Below, in pieces: positions 1-6,182 of a stretch of 10,817 nt of DNA. Position numbers and translations under genes: made by a program. The notes beneath the pieces are model-generated. The model was given only the letters and a program-made list of their open reading frames with translations, searched no databases and had not been told where the DNA came from. Origin of the DNA: an uncultured Eubacteriales bacterium (GTDB taxonomy: Bacteria > Bacillota > Clostridia > Peptostreptococcales > Anaerovoracaceae); NCBI GenBank assembly GCA_902793875.1, contig CADBFL010000043.1:1-10817 (forward strand), given 5' to 3'. Positions within the stretch are counted from its first letter, which is position 1, and the number at the start of each line of letters is the position of its first letter.

Positions 1-242
1 TCGAGACAGGCAGGACCCATCAGATAAGGGTCCACATGGCGTACATCCATCACCCTCTTGCGGGCGATGAGCTCTACGGTCCGAGGAGACAGTCCCCGAG
101 GATCGAAGGCGTCGAAGTGAGCGGCCAGCTGCTGCACGCAGGCACCCTCGGATTCATCCATCCTGCGACGGGGAATTACATGGAGTTCCACTCCCCCCTT
201 CCGGAAGTATTCGAAGCTGTGCTCGCGAATCTGCGCAAATAA
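1..242 (+). CDS. RluA/RluD-family 23S rRNA pseudouridine synthase, C-terminal part (5' end outside window)
   Basis: The first complete codon is at position 3 and the frame is open from the window edge to TAA at 240-242, giving about 79 visible residues. The first residues read E-T-G-R-T-H-Q-I-R-V-H-M, the hallmark GRTHQIRVH block near the C-terminal end of the RluA/RluC/RluD catalytic domain. It is followed by the usual H-P-L-x-G-D-x-L-Y-G and a late Q-x-L-H-A block. The family isomerises specific uridines in 23S rRNA (or tRNA) to pseudouridine. The catalytic Asp and any S4 RNA-binding domain lie upstream and cannot be checked, so the exact subfamily (RluD versus RluC or YlyB-like) is not decidable. 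The gene converges on the minus-strand gene cluster and ends just before a hairpin terminator. Confidence 0.93.
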   Translation, partial: ETGRTHQIRVHMAYIHHPLAGDELYGPRRQSPRIEGVEVSGQLLHAGTLGFIHPATGNYMEFHSPLPEVFEAVLANLRK

Positions 243-280
243 AAAGGACCTCTTCAGATCGTGAAGAAGGTCCCTTTTTT
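243..280. terminator. Bidirectional Rho-independent terminator between convergent genes
   Basis: A stem is formed by GGACC-TCTTCA (246-256) and TGAAGAAGGTCC (262-273) around the loop GATCG, with one bulged base. A run of A (241-245) lies on one side and CTTTTTT (274-280) on the other, so both strands end in a U-tract. It sits directly after the rRNA pseudouridine synthase stop and 31 nt beyond the stop of the convergent minus-strand gene, and would serve both. Confidence 0.88.
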
Positions 281-311
281 ATTTGCGTTTTATCGCTGAC
301 GCGAAAGACGG

Positions 312-905
312 TCATTCGCTTGCGTCATCTGTCGGAGTGATCTCGAACTCGACATCTTTCGGCTCAGCAGGCGCCGCGGCCGGAGCTGCAGGCTCTGCCT
401 GAGCTTTCGGTTCTGCCGGAGCTGCGGTAACGACAGGCTCAGCAGGCTCCGCGGTCTTCGTGACATCGAAGTCCACAGTCTTTGCCGAGCGGGCATCACC
501 CGTGCGGGTGTCGCCGCTTCCCTGCACGCCGAAGTAGCTGTACTGGCCGAAGCCCGTGATGCAGTAGAATACCGGTTCGATGAGCATATACCCCCACGCC
601 CAGCTTTCAGGCTGTCCGAATGATCTTGCCACAGCCTTTCCGATCTGGTATTTGAAATAGAGATACGCCACCCAGCCGACTACAGGGATGATGACCACGA
701 ACAGCCTCACCCAGTACCACGGATCTCCCATGGTCTTACTGCAAAGCGTGTACTGGTTATAGAAAGGGATTATCGCCTTCCATCCGTCTTCATTCATCTT
801 GGTGAACATCATCCACAGTCCGACGACCGCCGCTATCTGCAATATAAACGATATGGTCGAAGTTCCGCCGTTGTTTTCCTGTGCGTAAGCTAAAAAATTG
901 TCCAT
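312..905 (-). CDS. DUF5684-like membrane protein with Ala/Pro/Glu-rich C-terminal tail
   Basis: The product is 197 aa. The start at 905 is chosen over an upstream ATG at 1025 because it follows an excellent AAGGAGGG ribosome binding site, and the longer version would overlap the upstream small gene by about 90 nt. Hydrophobic segments lie at about residues 17-35, 66-86 and 103-118. The block K-M-N-E-D-G-W-K-A-I-I-P-F-Y-N (36-50), and the later FG (96-97) before the last helix, resemble the DUF5684 family, whose function is unknown. After residue 140 the protein becomes a low-complexity A/P/E tail (about 152-183) flanked by two similar short motifs, TVDFDVT (143-149) and DVEFEIT (184-190). It is the last gene of the long minus-strand cluster, 28 nt after the preceding small gene and just before the terminator. 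Assignment to DUF5684 is from motif memory; the function is unknown. Confidence 0.8.
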   Translation of the reverse strand: MDNFLAYAQENNGGTSTISFILQIAAVVGLWMMFTKMNEDGWKAIIPFYNQYTLCSKTMGDPWYWVRLFVVIIPVVGWVAYLYFKYQIGKAVARSFGQPESWAWGYMLIEPVFYCITGFGQYSYFGVQGSGDTRTGDARSAKTVDFDVTKTAEPAEPVVTAAPAEPKAQAEPAAPAAAPAEPKDVEFEITPTDDASE

Positions 906-933
906 TGATTTACCCTCCTTTTCGTTTAGATTA

Positions 934-1185
934 TCATTGCCATTCATCGCCTGATTCGGCTTCGATGATGCGTCTGACTTCTTCCCTGTCAGCCGCTCTT
1001 CTTTCTTCGAGTTTTTCTTTCTCACCGGCCTCTATGCCTTCGATCGCTTCTCCGAGAGCGACCGCGGCTCCGATGAGAGCGGCTCCGAGCGTGAACCCGA
1101 CTGCGACTATGCTGAGAAGCGCTTCTCCCAGCCTCGGGGCGGAACCTGCCTTCGCTTTTCTCATGCCTGTTTTATTGCTTGCCAT
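934..1185 (-). CDS. Small single-helix membrane protein, 83 aa, function unknown
   Basis: The start at 1185 is preceded by AGGAGG at 9-nt spacing. An ATG further upstream (1227) lies inside the preceding gene and has no such site. The start overlaps the last 14 nt of the omega-amidase-like gene, which suggests translational coupling. The product has a basic N-terminus (residues 4-18), one hydrophobic Ala/Gly-rich segment at about 22-46, and a strongly charged tail (52-78, rich in E, K and R) that could form a helix or short coiled coil. By the positive-inside rule the short basic N-terminus should face the cytoplasm. I do not recognise a family. Tight coupling, the ribosome binding site and a sensible membrane topology argue that it is a real gene. 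Confidence 0.7.
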   Translation of the reverse strand: MASNKTGMRKAKAGSAPRLGEALLSIVAVGFTLGAALIGAAVALGEAIEGIEAGEKEKLEERRAADREEVRRIIEAESGDEWQ

Positions 1186-2035
1186 CGTCACGCACCTCCT
1201 GACCCCTGGTATTATAGCACAGATCATATACGTCTGTCCTGCGCGCCTTCAGAAGCGGCAGTTTATTCCTCACTTCATCGACGTATGCAAGGTCGATCTC
1301 AGTGATGCGCGAGCCTTCCTTCTCGTCCATCTCCATCAGCACCCTGCCCCACGGGTCTGTGATCATGGAATGCCCGTAGCCCGTGTATCCGGCTTCGTGA
1401 TCCCTGGCGGCAGCCGTGCCGACCATGTAGAGCTGGTTCTCGACAGCGCGCTGCCGGAAGACTGTCTCCCAGTGCGCCGGGCCCGTCGTCATGTTGAAAG
1501 ACGCGGGGTTGAAGATGACCTTCGCTCCGTTGAGAGCCGGTATCCTCGAGCTCTCGGGAAACCTTATGTCGAAGCATATGTTCACGGCCATGCGGCACCA
1601 TTCGGTATCGAAGGTATCGAAGCGGTCCCCTCCCGTCAGGGTATCCGACTCTCTGAAGACCTGCTCTCCGTGAGCATATATGTCGAAGAGGTGGACCTTG
1701 CGGTGCTTTCCGATCTGCCTGCCTTCACGGTCGAACACATAGCAGGTATTGTATATCTTTCCGTCATCTCCGAGCTCGGGGATGCTGCCTCCCACCATGT
1801 ACTTCGCGTTCTTTCTGGCGACGGTCGACAGCGCCAGCCAGGAATCGCCCTTTTCGAGCTCGGCATATTCCGGGAACTTCCCTGTCTCATATGGGCAGTT
1901 CCACATCTCGGGCAGGCTGATGATGTCAGCGTCTTCAGCCGCGCCGTCCGCGATCAGCTCCGCGAGCTTTTCGATATTATCGTACTTGTCTTCGCGCACC
2001 TTCAGCTGAAGGCTCGCTATCTTTATCTTTGCCAT
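1172..2035 (-). CDS. Carbon-nitrogen hydrolase, omega-amidase (NIT2)-like
   Basis: The product is 287 aa, a normal length for a stand-alone nitrilase-superfamily amidase. The catalytic triad is visible: E43 in LPEMWN, K113 in HRKVHLFD, and C154 in NICFDIRFPE. The blocks GGSIPE (82-87), YNTC, and N-M-T-T-G-P-A-H-W-E match mammalian NIT2 and bacterial omega-amidases closely, more so than NAD synthetase or beta-ureidopropionase types. Omega-amidases hydrolyse alpha-ketoglutaramate and alpha-ketosuccinamate, the transamination products of glutamine and asparagine, releasing ammonia in the cytoplasm. The start follows GGAG at a suitable distance. The gene lies 19 nt after the transporter gene and overlaps the next small gene by 14 nt. 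Substrate assignment is inference from family likeness; membership of the amidase superfamily is secure. Confidence 0.92.
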   Translation of the reverse strand: MAKIKIASLQLKVREDKYDNIEKLAELIADGAAEDADIISLPEMWNCPYETGKFPEYAELEKGDSWLALSTVARKNAKYMVGGSIPELGDDGKIYNTCYVFDREGRQIGKHRKVHLFDIYAHGEQVFRESDTLTGGDRFDTFDTEWCRMAVNICFDIRFPESSRIPALNGAKVIFNPASFNMTTGPAHWETVFRQRAVENQLYMVGTAAARDHEAGYTGYGHSMITDPWGRVLMEMDEKEGSRITEIDLAYVDEVRNKLPLLKARRTDVYDLCYNTRGQEVRDDGKQ

Positions 2036-2054
2036 CGCATCTTTCTCCGGGCGC

Positions 2055-3008
2055 TCAGAACGATATGAGCGCCGTTCCCGCCAGCATCAGACCCATTCCG
2101 GCTATCTTACTGAGAGTCACCGGCTTAACTTCTATTCCGAGAAAGCCCGCAGCGTCTATGATGAGTCCGGATGCCATCATGCCGAAGAGGTTCATCATCG
2201 TAACGACGCCTGTGCCCAGGACCGGGCCGGTTATCGCGTTGCCGCCCACTACCACGAGCGCCATCAGGCCTCCGCTGAGCATGAAGGGAGTCAGCTTTAC
2301 CGGTTCTTCCGGCGGGATGTGTCCGTCATATACCGCCGTCCTTCCCTTCACAAGCGTGAGCAGGCAGATGATGAGCGTCGTGGTGATGAGAGCTCCGCAC
2401 ATCGAAACAAAAGTGGCCCTGACAGGGCTTCCGGCAGCAACAGCCAGCGTGCCGTTTACAGCGACCTGCATCGCTGCGACGAAGCCCGCGGCTATATCGA
2501 GCAGTATGAACAGCAGCACTTTTCCGGAGCTGCCCTTCAGGCCGGTTTTTTCTCTGCCTCCGGTCGCTGCGGATATGAGGATTATCCCGGCGATCTCAAG
2601 CGCCGCTCCAACCGCTCTTGCGATCGTCATCTCTGTGAGCGGGGCATTGAACATCCCGTAATGGTCTATGATGAGACCTCCCATTATCTGGCCGAAACAG
2701 AGCAGCATCATATTGCTGGCGCTGCCGAGGACGGGCAGACAGAGTATGCCTGTCATCACTATCACCACGCCGCATACGCCTCCTGTCCATATCCAGGCCG
2801 GGTACTTCATTATATCAGATACCGGAAGAGCAAGGCTGCGCTCCGCTGTCAGAAGCACCAGCGCGATAACGGAAAGCGCCACTACAAAATTGATCGCCGC
2901 TGTTATATACGGCGATCTGTATCTGCGGCGTATCTCGCCGTTGAAGCTTGCCTGTGCAGTCGCGGCAACGCCTGACAGTATTCCGATCAGGTAAGATGCG
3001 ATTATCAT
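2055..3008 (-). CDS. DMT-superfamily transporter of the YdcZ (DUF606) type
   Basis: The product is 317 aa, almost wholly hydrophobic, with about ten predicted helices. It is an internal duplication. Q19..N23-G24 followed by RSPY in the first half matches Q181..N185-G186 followed by GSPV in the second. FGQIMGGLIIDHYGMF (105-120) matches LFGMMASGLIIDAAGF (274-289). This two-repeat, 5+5 helix pattern is characteristic of the double-length YdcZ/DUF606 branch of drug/metabolite transporters in the inner membrane, whose substrates are mostly unknown. The ATG lies only 3 nt after the pyrE stop codon with no strong ribosome binding site, so translation is probably coupled to pyrE. The position right after the UMP-synthesis genes hints at a pyrimidine-related or nitrogenous substrate, but the sequence does not show this. 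Confidence 0.88.
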   Translation of the reverse strand: MIIASYLIGILSGVAATAQASFNGEIRRRYRSPYITAAINFVVALSVIALVLLTAERSLALPVSDIMKYPAWIWTGGVCGVVIVMTGILCLPVLGSASNMMLLCFGQIMGGLIIDHYGMFNAPLTEMTIARAVGAALEIAGIILISAATGGREKTGLKGSSGKVLLFILLDIAAGFVAAMQVAVNGTLAVAAGSPVRATFVSMCGALITTTLIICLLTLVKGRTAVYDGHIPPEEPVKLTPFMLSGGLMALVVVGGNAITGPVLGTGVVTMMNLFGMMASGLIIDAAGFLGIEVKPVTLSKIAGMGLMLAGTALISF

Positions 3009-3011
3009 TTA

Positions 3012-3659
3012 TTACTTTCTGATCCAGCTCTCGTCGGACGGATCGTCCCTGAAGGCCCTGAGCCTTTCGATATCATCAGCGCTGATATAGTCCAGTTCGG
3101 CAGCTGTCTCTATGACTGCATCGAAATCCGTGAGCGACACCCACTTTATGCCGGCCCCGGCGAAGCGGTCTATCCCCTTCTTCATTCCGTATGTCATGAT
3201 AGAAATGACGCCGAGCACATCCGCGCCTGCATCTCTCAGTACATTTACAGTCTCTATGCAGCTGCCTCCGGTCGAGATGAGGTCCTCCACCACGACGACC
3301 TTCTGCCCGGCCTCCAGCCTGCCTTCTATCTGATTGCCTCTGCCGTGATCCTTTGCTCCGGACCTTACATATCCCATCGGAAGGCCCATGAGATGTGCCG
3401 TGATCGCAGCGTGGGCTATGCCGGCAGTCGCGGTTCCCATCAGCACCTCTGCGTCCGGGTACTCCGCCTTTATCGTCGCGGCGAGCGACTCCTCGACATC
3501 GTTTCTGACATCAGGCGCGGTAAGAGTCAGCCTGTTGTCGCAGTATATCGGGCTCTTTATCCCGCTCGCCCATGTGAAAGGCTCCTCCGGTCTCAGGAAC
3601 ACGGCTTTGATCCTGAGAAGGTCACCTGCGATCAGTTTTCTAATCTTTTCCCTGTCCAT
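3012..3659 (-). CDS. pyrE: Orotate phosphoribosyltransferase
   Basis: The product is 215 aa and transfers the phosphoribosyl group of PRPP to orotate, giving orotidine 5'-phosphate, the fifth step of UMP synthesis. The PRPP-binding signature VVVVEDLISTGGS is at residues 121-133. The flexible catalytic loop with R-S-G-A-K-D-H-G-R-G (99-108, including K103 and H105) and the M-G-T-A-T-A-G-I-A-H-A strand-loop (74-84) are intact. The N-terminal W-A-S-G-I-K-S-P-I-Y-C-D-N-R block (30-43) is the orotate-side signature. The start has AAGGAG at good spacing. The gene lies 36 nt downstream of pyrF and 3 nt upstream of the transporter gene, inside the pyr gene run. No unusual feature was seen. Confidence 0.97.
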   Translation of the reverse strand: MDREKIRKLIAGDLLRIKAVFLRPEEPFTWASGIKSPIYCDNRLTLTAPDVRNDVEESLAATIKAEYPDAEVLMGTATAGIAHAAITAHLMGLPMGYVRSGAKDHGRGNQIEGRLEAGQKVVVVEDLISTGGSCIETVNVLRDAGADVLGVISIMTYGMKKGIDRFAGAGIKWVSLTDFDAVIETAAELDYISADDIERLRAFRDDPSDESWIRK

Positions 3660-3695
3660 GCGTGATTCTCCTTAACGTTCCGGGAACAGCCATTC

Positions 3696-4451
3696 TTACC
3701 TGTCCAGGAATTCCTCCCTGCACTTTGTGTATGCGTCTATCGGTTTTTCGGCTGCGGTAACGGGTCTTCCCACAACTATGTAATCAGAGCCCGCCTCCCT
3801 TGCCTGTGCCGGTGTCATCACTCTCTTCTGATCATCAGCTGAGTTTGTGTCGAACCTTATGCCCGGCGTCACGGTCAGGAAGCCTTCTCCGCAGACTTTA
3901 TGGATATCCGCCGCCTCGAAAGCGGAGCAAACGACTCCGTCGAGCCCTGCTGCCTTCGCGTTGAGAGCGTACTGCCTGACCACCTCGTCCATAGGCCTGT
4001 CTATAAGGAGCTGGCCGTGAAGTGTCTCTTCGTCCGTCGAGGTCAGCTGCGTGACCGCGATCAGCTTCGGCTTGTCGGCATATCTCGCGGCTCCGAGCAT
4101 CAGACCCTCTTTAGCCGCCTTCATCATCTCGATGCCTCCCGCCGCGTGCACGTTTACCATGTCGACGCCGTACTCCCCGAGCACGGTCATCGCCTTCTTT
4201 ACGGTATTCGGTATGTCGTGAAGCTTGAGGTCGAGAAAGACCTTGTGGCCCCTCTCCTTGAGTTTCCTCACGATGACCGGACCTTCGGCGTAGAACAGCT
4301 CCATGCCGATCTTGACATAAGGCCTGCCCGCTCCGACTATGATGTCGTCGCACTGCACCACCTCGTCTCTTATCCGTGTGAGCCTGTCAAGGAACTTGAC
4401 GGTCTCGTCCGTATTTTTGAAATCACATGCGATTATTACGTCTTTAGCCAT
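3696..4451 (-). CDS. pyrF: Orotidine 5'-phosphate decarboxylase
   Basis: The product is 251 aa and decarboxylates OMP to UMP, the last step of de novo synthesis. It is clearly of the Bacillus-type group I. V-K-I-G-M-E-L-F (46-53) carries the substrate lysine K47. The catalytic array D74-x-K76-x-x-D79 lies in F-L-D-L-K-L-H-D-I-P-N-T (72-83). V-T-P-G-I-R and I-V-V-G-R-P near the C-terminus bind phosphate. Between the first helix and the K47 strand there are about 15 more residues (roughly 27-44) than in the B. subtilis enzyme as I remember it, including the stretch VVQCDDIIVGAGR. The start has a GAGGT ribosome binding site. A 50-nt AT-rich gap separates it from pyrD upstream, and 36 nt separate it from pyrE downstream. 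Confidence 0.97.
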   Translation of the reverse strand: MAKDVIIACDFKNTDETVKFLDRLTRIRDEVVQCDDIIVGAGRPYVKIGMELFYAEGPVIVRKLKERGHKVFLDLKLHDIPNTVKKAMTVLGEYGVDMVNVHAAGGIEMMKAAKEGLMLGAARYADKPKLIAVTQLTSTDEETLHGQLLIDRPMDEVVRQYALNAKAAGLDGVVCSAFEAADIHKVCGEGFLTVTPGIRFDTNSADDQKRVMTPAQAREAGSDYIVVGRPVTAAEKPIDAYTKCREEFLDR

Positions 4452-4475
4452 GATACACCTCGCTTAACCGTCCCT

Positions 4476-4506
4476 TTTGACTCATTTTACAATATTTGCA
4501 GTCAAA
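4476..4506 (-). repeat. 7-bp inverted repeat spanning the end of pyrD and the pyrD-pyrF gap
   Basis: TTTGACT at 4476-4482 and AGTCAAA at 4500-4506 are perfect reverse complements separated by 17 nt. One arm overlaps the pyrD stop codon. The gap (4452-4501) is AT-rich compared with its surroundings. A hairpin would be weak, and no U-tract follows it in the direction of transcription, so it does not look like a terminator. It may be a protein site, an mRNA processing element, or chance. Confidence 0.35.
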
Positions 4507-5407
4507 TCTCACTCAGTTTGTCTATTCCGTATTTTTCCATCGCGGCAGGCAGATCATCGATGATCCTTTTCGAAGCGTACGGATCTCTCAGGTTGGCCGC
4601 TCCTACCTCTGCAGCCGCGGCTCCTGCCATCATCATCTCGAGAACGTCTTCAGCCGAGCTTACTCCTCCCATGCCTATCACGGGTATGCTGACAGCGTTC
4701 GCCGTCTGATACACCATGCGCAGAGCCACCGGCAGCACCGCGGGTCCCGAAAGGCCTCCGGTGACATTGGCCAGCAGAGGCTTTTTTGTTTTCAGATCGA
4801 AGCGCATCCCCATAAGAGTGTTTATGAGGCTCACGGCGTCTGCGCCCTCATCCTCGCAGGCCTTCGCTATGGCCGCGATGTCCGTCACGTTGGGCGACAG
4901 TTTTATGATAAGCGGCTTTTCCGTGACCTTTCTGACCGTCTTTACCACCCCGGCCGCCATGCATGGATCGGTGCCGAAGCTCATTCCTCCCCCGTGAACG
5001 TTCGGGCAGCTTATGTTTATCTCGAACCAGCCTATCATATCCGATATCTCAGACTCAGAAAGGCGCTTTGTCACCTCGCGGTACTCGTCCGCAGAAAAAC
5101 CGCTGACGTTGGCCATCACGGGCTTGCGGAACACCTTCCTGAGTTTCGGGAGCTCTTCCCTTATCACGGCGTCGACTCCGGGATTCTGGAGTCCCACTGA
5201 ATTCAGCATGCCCGAAGGACATTCCGCTATCCTCGGGGTATCGTTGCCGAATCTCGGCTCGAGGGTCGTGCCCTTGAACGAGAATGACCCGAGGCAGTTT
5301 ATGTCATAAAGTTCGGCGAATTCATATCCGTAGCCGAATGTGCCCGATGCCGGTATGACCGGGTTATCGAGCGTGATCCCGCAAAGCTCTACTCTGGTAT
5401 CTGCCAT
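4502..5407 (-). CDS. pyrD: Dihydroorotate dehydrogenase, class 1B catalytic subunit
   Basis: The product is 301 aa from the chosen start at 5407, which follows GGAGGAG; an ATG 39 nt upstream would add 13 unlikely residues. It oxidises dihydroorotate to orotate with FMN and passes electrons to PyrK and then NAD+. Visible features are N-P-V-I-P-A-S-G-T-F-G-Y-G (15-27), the substrate loop with N69-S-V-G-L-Q-N-P-G (69-77), and the catalytic-base Cys of class 1 enzymes, C134 in N-I-S-C-P-N. FMN phosphate-binding glycines lie at I-G-M-G-G-V (244-249) and towards A-E-V-G-A. Presence of the Cys, lack of an N-terminal membrane extension, and pyrK next door define class 1B. The gene overlaps the end of pyrK by 19 nt, so the two subunits are translationally coupled. 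Confidence 0.97.
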   Translation of the reverse strand: MADTRVELCGITLDNPVIPASGTFGYGYEFAELYDINCLGSFSFKGTTLEPRFGNDTPRIAECPSGMLNSVGLQNPGVDAVIREELPKLRKVFRKPVMANVSGFSADEYREVTKRLSESEISDMIGWFEINISCPNVHGGGMSFGTDPCMAAGVVKTVRKVTEKPLIIKLSPNVTDIAAIAKACEDEGADAVSLINTLMGMRFDLKTKKPLLANVTGGLSGPAVLPVALRMVYQTANAVSIPVIGMGGVSSAEDVLEMMMAGAAAAEVGAANLRDPYASKRIIDDLPAAMEKYGIDKLSEI

Positions 5408-6171
5408 GCTATCTCCTCCGTCCTCAGCACCGGACCGTCCTTGCATATCCTTTTGCTGCCGTTCTTAGTCTGTATGCTGCATCCCATGCAGGCTCCGAAG
5501 CCGCAGCCCATGCGTTCCTCAAAGCTCATCTGTCCCCTTATGCCCGCGCCTTTGTATACTTCTTCGAATACCGCTCTGAGCATCGGTTCGGGACCGCAGC
5601 TGTAAAAATGGGTGAAATCCGGGTCCAGCTGTCTGAAAGCATCCGTCACAAAGCCCTTTACGCCCGCGCTCCCGTCGGCAGTCGCGATCACTGCATCACA
5701 TCCGAGCATCCTGAACTCATCGTCGTAGAATATGTCATCGGTGCTGTTGTATCCGAGTATGACCGTCACATCCAGGTCCTTTTCTCTCAGTTTCTTTGCC
5801 GCAAGATACAGAGGCGGTACGCCGACCCCTCCTCCGATCAGAAGAGGTCTCGTCCCTGCGTCACTGAGGTCATACCCGTTGCCCAGACCCGTGAGCACAT
5901 CGAGCTCAGCGCCTTTTTCAAGACGCGTCATCTCTTCCGTGCCCTCTCCGAGCACCTTGTAGATGATAGTCAGCACGCCCTCTCTCGCATACTGGTCTGT
6001 GTAGTCGAGATCGCACAGGCTGATCGGACGGCGCAGGAAGCGGCCGTCCAGCTGTATGTCAAGAAACTGCCCCGGCGCGTCGAAGGCGGACACATCGCCC
6101 TCGAGCCTCATCCTGTGCGTATCGTGCGTCAGAGACATATTCTCTATTACTGTCATCATGCATTGTTTCAT
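5389..6171 (-). CDS. pyrK: Dihydroorotate dehydrogenase electron-transfer subunit (FAD, [2Fe-2S])
   Basis: The product is 260 aa, the normal length for PyrK. It relays electrons from the FMN of PyrD through a [2Fe-2S] cluster and FAD to NAD+. The FAD-binding R-R-P-I-S-L is at 47-52. The NAD-binding glycine loop G-G-G-V-G-V-P-P-L is at 113-121, and S-C-G-P-E-P-M at 191-197. Four cluster-binding cysteines lie at C223, C228, C231 and C243 in the pattern C-x4-C-x2-C-x11-C, all intact. The start follows a modest GAGGT site, 11 nt after the pyrC stop. Its end overlaps the pyrD start by 19 nt, as expected for obligate partners of a heterotetramer. It is one of two likely Fe-S proteins in this gene run, the other being the Rrf2 regulator at its head. 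Confidence 0.96.
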   Translation of the reverse strand: MKQCMMTVIENMSLTHDTHRMRLEGDVSAFDAPGQFLDIQLDGRFLRRPISLCDLDYTDQYAREGVLTIIYKVLGEGTEEMTRLEKGAELDVLTGLGNGYDLSDAGTRPLLIGGGVGVPPLYLAAKKLREKDLDVTVILGYNSTDDIFYDDEFRMLGCDAVIATADGSAGVKGFVTDAFRQLDPDFTHFYSCGPEPMLRAVFEEVYKGAGIRGQMSFEERMGCGFGACMGCSIQTKNGSKRICKDGPVLRTEEIAWQIPE

Positions 6172-6182
6172 GTCTTTTTACC

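Noticed and set aside
906..1025. N-terminal extension of the DUF5684-like protein starting at 1025
   Set aside because: The extra 40 residues are lysine-rich and non-conserved in look. They overlap the upstream small gene, and the ATG at 905 has a far better ribosome binding site.
881..2068. Long open frame on the plus strand (395 codons) opposite the amidase and small gene
   Set aside because: It is antisense to a gene with an intact catalytic triad, has no ribosome binding site or recognisable domain, and its composition is that of a reversed coding strand in GC-rich DNA.
3677..3687. Small palindrome GTTCC-G-GGAAC in the pyrF-pyrE gap
   Set aside because: The stem is only 4-5 bp, the loop is minimal and no U-tract follows. 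It lies just before the pyrE ribosome binding site and is too weak to call a terminator or operator.
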